From Burkholderiaceae bacterium (GTDB taxonomy: Bacteria > Pseudomonadota > Gammaproteobacteria > Burkholderiales > Burkholderiaceae_C), in assembly GCA_017999135.1 (NCBI GenBank), contig JAGOBT010000286.1, positions 1-5,076 on the forward strand: a stretch of 5,076 nucleotides of DNA, written 5' to 3'. The translations under genes were made by a program, and so were the position numbers. Each line of letters starts with the position of its first letter. The stretch's first letter is position 1. The notes under the pieces are model-generated. The model was not told where the DNA came from and did not search any database. It saw only the letters and a program-made list of their open reading frames with translations. Positions 1 to 5,076 of this stretch are shown in pieces.

Positions 1-523
1 TGCTGCCGGCTTCCAGCACCGCCGAGCGCATCAGCCCCACCACCGCATGCTTGCTGGCGGCATACGGCGCCAGGTGCGCGCCGCCCTTGAAGCCGGCCAC
101 CGACGAGGTGATCAGGATGCTGCCGCCGCCCTGGCGCTGCATGATCGGCATGGCGTGCTTCAACCCCAGGAACACACCGCGCACGTTGACAGCCATCACC
201 CGGTCGAAGTCTTCCACCGGCATCTCGCTCAGCGGCGCCACGCGGCCTTCGGTGCCGGCATTGCAGAACAGCACGTCCAGCCGGCCGTGGCGGGCCACGG
301 TGTCGTGCAGCGCGGCGCGCATCTGCGCCTCGTCGCTGACGTCGGCCACCTGGTGGTGGATGGCCGCGCTGCCCGCTTCGGCCACCGCCGCCTGCAGGCG
401 GCCTGCGTTCAGATCCACCAGCACCACGGTGGCACCCTCTGCCGCGAACAGCCGGCCGGTGGCCAGGCCGATGCCTCCGCTGCCGCCGGTGATGACGCAG
501 ACCTTGCCTGCAAGACGATTCAT
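1..523 (-). CDS. SDR family NAD(P)-dependent oxidoreductase, C-terminus cut by window edge
   Basis: A classical short-chain dehydrogenase/reductase; 174 residues are visible of a usual 250 or so. The N-terminal Rossmann fold shows the cofactor motif TGGSGGIG at residues 12-19, an acidic residue at the end of beta-2 (Asp37, in VLVDLN) that favours NAD(H) over NADP(H), ADV at 60-62 and NAG at 88-90. The catalytic tetrad is complete: Asn113 (MAVNVRG), Ser141 (ILITSSVAG), Tyr154 and Lys158 (YAASK). The ATG at 523 is preceded by a purine-rich GGAAGGGG six bases upstream, which supports this start. It follows the thiolase gene in the same direction after a 135-base spacer filled largely by a palindromic repeat, so co-transcription is possible but not certain. 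In this context it is most simply the 3-hydroxyacyl-CoA dehydrogenase of the pathway. That role is inferred, since SDR substrate cannot be read from these motifs. The substrate-binding C-terminal part is not visible. Confidence 0.93.
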   Translation of the reverse strand, partial: MNRLAGKVCVITGGSGGIGLATGRLFAAEGATVVLVDLNAGRLQAAVAEAGSAAIHHQVADVSDEAQMRAALHDTVARHGRLDVLFCNAGTEGRVAPLSEMPVEDFDRVMAVNVRGVFLGLKHAMPIMQRQGGGSILITSSVAGFKGGAHLAPYAASKHAVVGLMRSAVLEAGS

Positions 524-529
524 CTCAAG

Positions 530-537
530 CCCCTTCC
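530..537 (-). promoter_or_regulatory. Ribosome binding site of the SDR gene
   Basis: On the minus strand GGAAGGGG lies six bases before the ATG at 523. It fits a Shine-Dalgarno sequence and supports that start over downstream methionines, because the Rossmann glycine motif begins only 11 residues in. Confidence 0.6.
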
Positions 538-583
538 ATCGCAGTCAAAGGCGATACGCGTGCCATCGCCGCCACCAAGCGAA

Positions 584-653
584 CGCCGCGGAACCGGCTT
601 CGCCGGGCCGCTGGCGTTGCCCCCTTGAGGGGGCGGCCGAAGGCCGTAGGGGG
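584..653. repeat. GC-rich palindromic intergenic repeat (three hairpins)
   Basis: This spacer element between thiolase and SDR holds three consecutive hairpins. Hairpin A spans 584-616: an inner stem CCGGC (594-598) and GCCGG (602-606) around a TTC loop, extended outward by GCGG (588-591) with CCGC (608-611), then CGCC (584-587) with GGCG (613-616), with small internal mismatches. Hairpin B is CCCCC (620-624), TTGA, GGGGG (629-633). Hairpin C is CGGCC (634-638), GAA, GGCCG (642-646). A further GGGGG at 649-653 could pair with CCCCC at 620-624 instead, enclosing hairpin C. From memory, elements of the form CCCCTTGAGGGGG followed by a small hairpin and GGGGGTGGG are scattered between genes in many Comamonadaceae-type genomes; this was not searched. 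It starts just after the thiolase stop codon, so it may also act as a transcript-end or mRNA-stabilising structure, although no T-run follows. Confidence 0.65.
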
Positions 654-658
654 TGGGC

Positions 659-1819
659 TCAATACACCTCGAACAGGCCGGCGCCGCCCATGCCGCCGCC
701 GATGCACATCGACACCACCACGTGCTTGGCGCCGCGGCGCTTGCCTTCCAGCAGCACATGGCCGGCCAGGCGGGCGCCGGTCATGCCGAAGGGGTGGCCG
801 ATGGCGATGGAGCCGCCGTTGACGTTGTACTTTTCGGGGTCGATGCCCAGCTTGTCGCGGCTGTACAGGCACTGGCTGGCAAAGGCCTCGTTCAGTTCCC
901 ACAGGTCGATGTCGCCGATCTTCAGGCCATGGCGCGCCAGCAGCTTGGGGATGGCGAACACCGGGCCGATGCCCATTTCATCCGGCTGGCAGCCGGCCAC
1001 CGCCCAGCCCTTGAAGGCGCCCAGCGGCTGCAGGCCGCGGCGCTCGGCGTCCCTGGCTTCCATCAGCACCACGGCGGCGGCGCCGTCGCTCAGCTGGCTG
1101 GCGTTGCCGGCCGTCACCCACTTGCCCGGGCCCTTGACCGGCTGCAGCTTGGCCAGGCCTTCCAGCGTGGTGTCGGGGCGGTTGCATTCGTCGCGGTCGA
1201 CCGTCACTTCGCGCAGCGTCTCGGTGCCGGTGGCCTTGTCGACCACCTTCATCACCGTCTTCACCGGGATGATCTCGTTCTTGAACTTGCCGGCCTCCTG
1301 CGCGGCGGCCATCAGCCGCTGCGAACGCAGCGAGTATTCGTCCTGGTATTCGCGGCTCAGGCCATATCGCTCGGCCACGATGTCGGCGGTGTCGATCATC
1401 GGCATCCAGAACGCGGGCAGCAGCTCGGTCAGACGGTCGTCCTTGCCGCCGCCGCCACCGCCCTGGAAGGTGATGCTGTCGACGCCGCCGCCGACCATCA
1501 CGCTGGCGCCATCGTGCACGATGTGCTGCGCGGCCACGGCGATGGCGTTCAGCCCCGACGAGCAGGCGCGGTGGATGGTGGCGCCCGACGTCGTCACCGG
1601 CAGGCCGGCCAGCATGGCGGCGGCGCGTGCCACGTTGCCATGCGCGGCCACCTGGCCAGCCACCACGTCTTCGACCTCGGCCGGGTCGACACCGCTGCGC
1701 TGCACCGCGTGCTGGATGGCATGGCCCAGCATCGTCATGCTGGGGGTGTTGTTGAAGCCACCGCGGGCGGCCTTGGCCAGGCCGGTGCGGGCGTAGGAGA
1801 CGATGACAGCCTGGCGCAT
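659..1819 (-). CDS. Thiolase family protein (acetyl-CoA C-acyltransferase, 3-ketoacyl-CoA thiolase type)
   Basis: This 386-residue protein is close to the usual length of about 390 for degradative and biosynthetic thiolases, which cleave 3-ketoacyl-CoA with CoA to give acetyl-CoA and a shortened acyl-CoA, or run in reverse. The full catalytic set is visible: nucleophile Cys86 in HRACSSG, the [12 protein letters not shown] block at 238-249, NEAF at 310-313, the GHP motif with His342, and acid/base Cys372 in [10 protein letters not shown] near the C-terminus. The N-terminus ([19 protein letters not shown]) matches a beta-ketothiolase branch common in Burkholderiales and Pseudomonas. The ATG at 1819 is chosen over an in-frame ATG at 1924 because GAAAGG sits seven bordering bases upstream and the fold begins immediately with [12 protein letters not shown]; the 35-residue extension looks like spacer. 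Odd points are a run of six glycines at 120-125 and a shortened stretch before the nucleophile. It probably performs the final step of the pathway. Preference for short, long or aryl substrates cannot be told. Confidence 0.95.
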   Translation of the reverse strand: MRQAVIVSYARTGLAKAARGGFNNTPSMTMLGHAIQHAVQRSGVDPAEVEDVVAGQVAAHGNVARAAAMLAGLPVTTSGATIHRACSSGLNAIAVAAQHIVHDGASVMVGGGVDSITFQGGGGGGKDDRLTELLPAFWMPMIDTADIVAERYGLSREYQDEYSLRSQRLMAAAQEAGKFKNEIIPVKTVMKVVDKATGTETLREVTVDRDECNRPDTTLEGLAKLQPVKGPGKWVTAGNASQLSDGAAAVVLMEARDAERRGLQPLGAFKGWAVAGCQPDEMGIGPVFAIPKLLARHGLKIGDIDLWELNEAFASQCLYSRDKLGIDPEKYNVNGGSIAIGHPFGMTGARLAGHVLLEGKRRGAKHVVVSMCIGGGMGGAGLFEVY

Positions 1820-1825
1820 GGGGTG

Positions 1826-1831
1826 CCTTTC
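1826..1831 (-). promoter_or_regulatory. Ribosome binding site deciding the thiolase start
   Basis: GAAAGG on the minus strand lies six bases before the ATG at 1819. This makes 1819 the probable start, rather than the in-frame ATG at 1924, which has no comparable sequence before it and would nearly abut the stop of the upstream gene. Confidence 0.6.
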
Positions 1832-1838
1832 AGTGCGG

Positions 1839-1868
1839 GTGGAAGAGAATGGCTGGCCAGTCTTCCAC
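1839..1868. promoter_or_regulatory. 8-bp perfect inverted repeat in the thiolase leader (possible operator or leader hairpin)
   Basis: GTGGAAGA at 1839-1846 is matched by its exact reverse complement TCTTCCAC at 1861-1868, with a 14-base spacer that itself contains the palindrome CTGGCCAG (1853-1860). It lies 8 bases upstream of the thiolase ribosome binding site, in the 107-base spacer after the acyl-CoA dehydrogenase gene. It could be a regulator binding site or an RNA hairpin near the translation start. No convincing -35/-10 pair was found next to it, so its role is open. Confidence 0.4.
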
Positions 1869-1910
1869 AGCGGCCGGCCGTGCCGCGTCACACAAGGGTC
1901 AGCGGCCGGC
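1868..1910. repeat. Short direct repeat in the acyl-CoA dehydrogenase/thiolase spacer
   Basis: The 11-mer CAGCGGCCGGC occurs at 1868-1878 and again at 1900-1910, 32 bases apart start to start. The first copy runs into the palindrome CGGCCGGCCG (1871-1880); the second is part of CAGC-GGCCG-GCTG (1900-1912), which can form a small hairpin. In such GC-rich DNA these may be chance; they could also help form a weak structure after the upstream gene. Confidence 0.35.
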
Positions 1911-1926
1911 TGCTCTCGGGACAACC

Positions 1927-3027
1927 CTAGAGCCGGCCCTTGCCCAGATCCAGGAAGCCGCGCGCCAGGTTCACCTGCAGCACATCGGTCTCGCCTTCGG
2001 CCAGGCGCAGCGCGCGTAGCCGGCGCAAGGCGGCTTCCAGCGGGTGGCCGGCCACCAGGGCCTCGCCCCCCACCAGCTGCACCGCCTGGTCGATGAGCTG
2101 GCCGGCCACCTCGGTGGCGAACACCTTGGCGGCGATGCTCTCGTTGACGGCGTCCTGCCCGCTGTCGTGCAGCCGGGCGGTGCGGTAGACGGTGGCGCGC
2201 GCCGCGTAGGCCTGCACCCGCATCGCGCCGTAGCGCAGGCGCATGCGTTCACTGGCGGCGCGGGCGCCGCCGCGGCGCTCGCGCAGCAGGTCGGCGCCGA
2301 CGAAGTCGACCGCCCAGGCGGCGGTGCCCACGGCATCGGCCGCCACCGCGCGGCGCACTGCGCTGATCTTGGCCAACGCCCGGCTGCGGCCGTCGCCTGG
2401 CGCGCCGATGGCATGGTGGCGCGGCACGCGCACGGCGTCGAAGCGGAAGGCCGCATGGTGGCTGCCGTCCAGCGAGCTGAAGCGCCGGCTGATCGTGACG
2501 CCGGGCGCCGCCGTGTCGATCACCACCATCGCCGGGCCCTGGCCCTCCACCTCCACCAGCGCCACCAGGAAGTCGGCATCCGCGCCACCGGTCACATAGC
2601 TCTTCTGGCCGGTGATGACCAGGTGGTCGCCGTCGACCGCGGCCCAGCTGGGGCGGGGTGCGTCGGACGGTTCGGTGAAGGCAAAGCCGCTGCGCTTGTC
2701 GCCGGCCAGCAGCGGTGCCAGGTGGCTGCTGCGCAGCGGCTCGGCCACACCGGCCAGCACGCCGGCATCGGCGCCGAACAGGCCGGGCAGGTGGTGCACG
2801 CCGTGGCGGGCCAGCGTCTCGCGCACCACCAGCAGGGTGAGAGCGGGCGTGTCGTCGGCCTGGGTCAGCGTGAACAGACCGGCCTGCTTGGACAGCGCTC
2901 GCACGCTGGCCGCCAGGTCGGCCGGGGACAGCGTGGCATCGTCACGCAGGGCCGCCAGCGGGCCCTGGGCCAGCGTGGCCACACGGTCGCGCAGGGCGGT
3001 GAGATCGTCGCCGAGGAAGTCAGGCAT
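1927..3027 (-). CDS. Acyl-CoA dehydrogenase family protein
   Basis: This 366-residue protein is slightly shorter than the usual 380-400. Acyl-CoA dehydrogenases are FAD enzymes that make the 2,3-enoyl-CoA and pass electrons to ETF. The three-part architecture is visible: a helical N-terminal part (about 1-112), a middle beta part with [10 protein letters not shown] (115-124) and [18 protein letters not shown] (136-153), and a C-terminal helical part from about 215, with [13 protein letters not shown] at 319-331. In the segment where medium-chain enzymes carry the catalytic base (EGT), this protein has AEGETDVLQ at 343-351, so Glu344 is the likely base. The usual TEPxAGSD cofactor/substrate loop is altered to [10 protein letters not shown], a divergent feature. 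It starts 6 bases after the crotonase stop with only a weak ribosome binding site, suggesting translational coupling. The natural reading is the desaturation step of the same pathway. A non-dehydrogenase role, as in some divergent family members, cannot be excluded. Confidence 0.9.
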   Translation of the reverse strand: MPDFLGDDLTALRDRVATLAQGPLAALRDDATLSPADLAASVRALSKQAGLFTLTQADDTPALTLLVVRETLARHGVHHLPGLFGADAGVLAGVAEPLRSSHLAPLLAGDKRSGFAFTEPSDAPRPSWAAVDGDHLVITGQKSYVTGGADADFLVALVEVEGQGPAMVVIDTAAPGVTISRRFSSLDGSHHAAFRFDAVRVPRHHAIGAPGDGRSRALAKISAVRRAVAADAVGTAAWAVDFVGADLLRERRGGARAASERMRLRYGAMRVQAYAARATVYRTARLHDSGQDAVNESIAAKVFATEVAGQLIDQAVQLVGGEALVAGHPLEAALRRLRALRLAEGETDVLQVNLARGFLDLGKGRL

Positions 3028-3033
3028 GGTGGG

Positions 3034-3867
3034 TCAGCGCTTCACGGCCGCAGGCATGCCGCCCGGATCCACGACAGTGCCGAACACCTCTTTGTTGTGC
3101 GCATGGCACAGGTGGTGCAGGCCGAAGGCGGCATCCACCGCGCTTTGCTGGCCCATGATGTCCAGCGTCTGGTTCACCGCCTGCTTGGCCATGGCCAGCG
3201 CAAACGCGGGCTTGCTGGCGATGCGGCCGGCCATGGCCAGCACAGTGGATTCCAGCGCGGCGCGTGGCACCACCTGGTTCACCATGCCCAGGCGGTGGGC
3301 CTCCTGCGCGCTCCAGTTGTCGGCGGTGAAGAGAAATTCCTTCGCCTTGCGCGCACCCAGCTCCCAGGGGTGCACGAACCACTCCACGCCCAGCACGCCC
3401 ATGGTCACCACCGGGTCGCAGAACAGTGCGTCGTCGCTGGCGATGATGATGTCGCAGGCCCAGGCCAGCATCAACCCGCCGGCGATGCAGCGGCCCTGCA
3501 CCGCGGCGATGGTCGGCTTGGGCAGGTTGCGCCAGCGGCGGGTGTTCTGCAGGTAGATCTCCTGCTCGCGGGCAAAGCGGCCATGCGCGCCGGGCTGGGC
3601 AAAGCCGCCCCAGTTCGACACCGTGGGCTGCTGCCCCAGCACCACGCCGCCGTCGCCACGCAGGTCGTGCCCCGACGAGAAATGCGGGTCGGCCGCCGCC
3701 AGCACGATGACCTTGACCGCATCGTCGGCCACCGCACGGTCGAAGGCGGCGTTCAGGTCGTAGCCCATCTGCAGGTTCTGCGCGTTGCGCGCCGCAGGCC
3801 GGTTCATCACGATCCGGGCCACGCCGGGGGCGGGCTGCTCGTAGATCAGGGTCTCGAAGTCGCTCAT
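3034..3867 (-). CDS. Crotonase/enoyl-CoA hydratase family protein lacking both canonical catalytic glutamates
   Basis: This 277-residue protein has a clear crotonase fold. The first oxyanion-hole segment is HFSSGHDL at 62-69, and the second is QGRCIAGGLMLAWACDI at 124-140, followed by IIASDDALFCDP. Aligned without gaps to rat mitochondrial enoyl-CoA hydratase, its catalytic Glu144 falls on Met133 and Glu164 on Val153, so neither acid/base residue is present. Instead the segment GVLGVEWFVHPWELGARKAK (157-176) offers Glu162 and His166. From memory, a branch annotated as enoyl-CoA hydratase shares the GVEYF-H-E-RKAKEFLF pattern, so the change is probably ancestral rather than decay. It keeps the CoA-binding scaffold; the reaction may be hydration by other residues, isomerisation, or something else. 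It does not resemble hydroxycinnamoyl-CoA hydratase-lyase. The ATG at 3867 has a perfect AGGAGG eight bases upstream. The gene lies 23 bases after the ligase stop and 6 before the acyl-CoA dehydrogenase start. Confidence 0.92.
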   Translation of the reverse strand: MSDFETLIYEQPAPGVARIVMNRPAARNAQNLQMGYDLNAAFDRAVADDAVKVIVLAAADPHFSSGHDLRGDGGVVLGQQPTVSNWGGFAQPGAHGRFAREQEIYLQNTRRWRNLPKPTIAAVQGRCIAGGLMLAWACDIIIASDDALFCDPVVTMGVLGVEWFVHPWELGARKAKEFLFTADNWSAQEAHRLGMVNQVVPRAALESTVLAMAGRIASKPAFALAMAKQAVNQTLDIMGQQSAVDAAFGLHHLCHAHNKEVFGTVVDPGGMPAAVKR

Positions 3868-3875
3868 CGTGCGTG

Positions 3876-3881
3876 CCTCCT
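3876..3881 (-). promoter_or_regulatory. Strong ribosome binding site of the crotonase gene
   Basis: A perfect AGGAGG on the minus strand lies eight bases before the ATG at 3867, in the 23-base spacer after the ligase stop. It is the best Shine-Dalgarno sequence in the window and fixes the crotonase start. Confidence 0.8.
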
Positions 3882-3890
3882 GAAAAGCAG

Positions 3891-5076
3891 TCAGACCACC
3901 ACCACGCCGTCGCCCGGCGGGTCGGCATACAGCGCGGCCACCTGGGCGGCGCGGCGCTCCAGCGTGGCGCGCTGGTTCACATAGCCCTTGTCGGTGATCT
4001 CGCCGGCGTCGATGGACGGCGGCTCGGCCAGCAGCAGGATGCGGGCGATGCGCCGCGACGAACCCCCCGCCTGGGCGTTGAAGGTGGCCAGCCGGTCGGC
4101 CACCACGGCGCGCAGCTTGGTGAGGGCGTCACCGGACCGGCCGTCGGTGTCCAGTGCCTTCAAGCCCGCGGCCGACGGCCACAGCAGTGCACCGGCAAAC
4201 GGCTTGTCCTGGCCGGTGACCACCGCGTCCTGCAGGTACGGACTGCAGGCGGCCACGATGTCGGGCCGCAGCGTGCCCACGCTGACCCAGGTGCCGCTGT
4301 CGAGCTTGAAGTCTTCGGTCACCCGGCCGTCGAACACCAGGCCCTGGGCCGGATCGGCCTCGTCGACGAAGCGGGCGGCATCGCCCAGCTTGTAGAAGCC
4401 CTCGTCGTCGAAGGCGGCGGCCGTGCGCTCGGGGTCGCGAAGGTAGCCGCTGGTCACCGTGGGGCCCTGCACCCGCACCTCGCGCTTGCTGCCATTGGGC
4501 ACCAGCTTGATCGTCATGCCCGGCACCGGCAGCCCCACCAGGCCCACCCGTTCGGTGGCCCAGTGTGTCACCGTGACACCCTGCGTCTCGGTGGCGCCGT
4601 ACATCGTGGTCAGCGCGATGCGGTGGCCGGTCTCGGCGATGGCCAGGGCCTGCAGCCGGTCGTAGACGTCATTGCTGAGCGTGGCGCCGCCGTAGCCCAT
4701 CGAGCGCAGGTTCCTGAAGAAGCTGCGCCGCAGGTCAAGGTCGCGCTCCATCGCGTCGGCCAGCATGCCGAAGGCGATCGGCGCCGAGCCGAAGGCGGTG
4801 GGCGACACCTCGCGCAGGTTGCGGATCGTGGTGTCGAACTGGCCGGGAATCGGCTTGCCCTCGCACAGGTGCACGGTGCCGCCGTTCCACAGCACGCTGT
4901 TGAAGCCGATGTTGCCGGCGCTGATGTGGCTCCAGGGCATCCACTCCAGGCTCTGCGGCACCAGGCCGGGCTCGGGCGGCTCGGCGCGCAGGCCTTCCTG
5001 GCCGGCGATGGTGGCGCTCATCATGCCGAAGGTCTGCGGCACGCCCTTGGGCAGGCCTGTGGAGCCGCTGGTGAAC
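3891..5076 (-). CDS. AMP-forming acyl-CoA synthetase, feruloyl-CoA synthetase type, N-terminus cut by window edge
   Basis: The visible 394 residues are the last two thirds of an ANL-superfamily ligase, usually about 600 residues, which adenylates a carboxylic acid with ATP and transfers it to CoA. Numbering from the first full codon at the window edge: the P-loop TSGSTGLPKG is at 2-11, YGATETQG at 159-166, GFYKLGDA at 226-233 (ATP-ribose aspartate Asp232), the hinge GRVTEDFKLDSGTWVSVG at 250-267, and the A10 lysine Lys363 in GEITDKGYVNQ. The hinge sequence with SGTWVSVG and the tail SIDAGEITDKGYVNQRA are, from memory, characteristic of the feruloyl-CoA synthetase branch rather than of fatty acyl or acetyl-CoA synthetases. 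A phenylpropanoid or other aryl acid is therefore the likely substrate, but specificity is not proven. It ends with four valines and a TGA at 3893-3891. It is the first visible gene of the operon; promoter and true start are outside the window. Confidence 0.93.
   Translation of the reverse strand, partial: FTSGSTGLPKGVPQTFGMMSATIAGQEGLRAEPPEPGLVPQSLEWMPWSHISAGNIGFNSVLWNGGTVHLCEGKPIPGQFDTTIRNLREVSPTAFGSAPIAFGMLADAMERDLDLRRSFFRNLRSMGYGGATLSNDVYDRLQALAIAETGHRIALTTMYGATETQGVTVTHWATERVGLVGLPVPGMTIKLVPNGSKREVRVQGPTVTSGYLRDPERTAAAFDDEGFYKLGDAARFVDEADPAQGLVFDGRVTEDFKLDSGTWVSVGTLRPDIVAACSPYLQDAVVTGQDKPFAGALLWPSAAGLKALDTDGRSGDALTKLRAVVADRLATFNAQAGGSSRRIARILLLAEPPSIDAGEITDKGYVNQRATLERRAAQVAALYADPPGDGVVVV

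Noticed and set aside
525..539. Four-codon leader reading frame (MEGA, stop) just before the SDR start
   Set aside because: It overlaps the SDR ribosome binding site and is too short to distinguish from chance.
620..633. Rho-independent terminator at CCCCC-TTGA-GGGGG
   Set aside because: No T-run follows the stem on either strand; it is better explained as one module of the larger repeat.
1820..1924. 35-residue N-terminal extension of the thiolase from the ATG at 1924
   Set aside because: The extension does not match the family, and a Shine-Dalgarno sequence and the fold start both point to 1819.
51..1930. Long plus-strand open reading frames opposite the SDR and thiolase genes
   Set aside because: They are low-complexity shadows of the minus-strand genes, without family motifs or a plausible ribosome binding site.
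3034..3867. Assignment as the hydroxycinnamoyl-CoA hydratase-lyase (ech) of ferulate catabolism
   Set aside because: The active-site segment does not resemble the hydratase-lyase family, and no vanillin dehydrogenase lies in the window.
2044..3984. Plus-strand open reading frame of 646 codons crossing the acyl-CoA dehydrogenase and crotonase genes
   Set aside because: It is antisense to two clear enzymes, is rich in His, Gly, Arg and Ala as expected from an antisense GC-rich frame, and shows no recognisable domain.

Overview
All recognisable genes lie on the minus strand and read right to left. The window is very GC-rich. The protein sequences, together with a GC-rich palindromic intergenic repeat, suggest a betaproteobacterium of the Burkholderiales (Comamonadaceae, Rubrivivax or Leptothrix type). 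The taxonomic call is an inference from memory, not from a search.

In order of transcription: (1) 5076-3891, the C-terminal two thirds of an AMP-forming acyl-CoA synthetase of the feruloyl-CoA synthetase type, whose N-terminus is beyond the window; (2) 3867-3034, a crotonase/enoyl-CoA hydratase family protein that lacks both canonical catalytic glutamates; (3) 3027-1927, a short acyl-CoA dehydrogenase family protein; (4) 1819-659, a thiolase (acetyl-CoA C-acyltransferase) with its full catalytic set; (5) 523-1, a short-chain dehydrogenase/reductase whose C-terminus is beyond the window. The gaps between genes are 23, 6, 107 and 135 bases, so genes 1-3 are tightly packed and very probably one operon. 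Thiolase and SDR follow in the same direction after longer spacers.

Together the set resembles one self-contained round of beta-oxidation: CoA activation of an acid, alpha,beta-desaturation, hydration, oxidation of the 3-hydroxy group (SDR) and thiolytic release of acetyl-CoA. The ligase subfamily points to an aromatic or phenylpropanoid-like acid, but the substrate cannot be fixed from sequence. The crotonase is not of the hydroxycinnamoyl-CoA hydratase-lyase type and no vanillin dehydrogenase is seen, so the classical non-beta-oxidative ferulate route is not supported here.

The two spacers carry structure. Bases 584-653 hold a chain of three GC-rich hairpins that looks like a dispersed intergenic repeat. 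Bases 1839-1868 hold an 8-bp perfect inverted repeat just upstream of the thiolase ribosome binding site. No tRNA, rRNA, CRISPR array, insertion sequence, transporter or regulator gene was seen.
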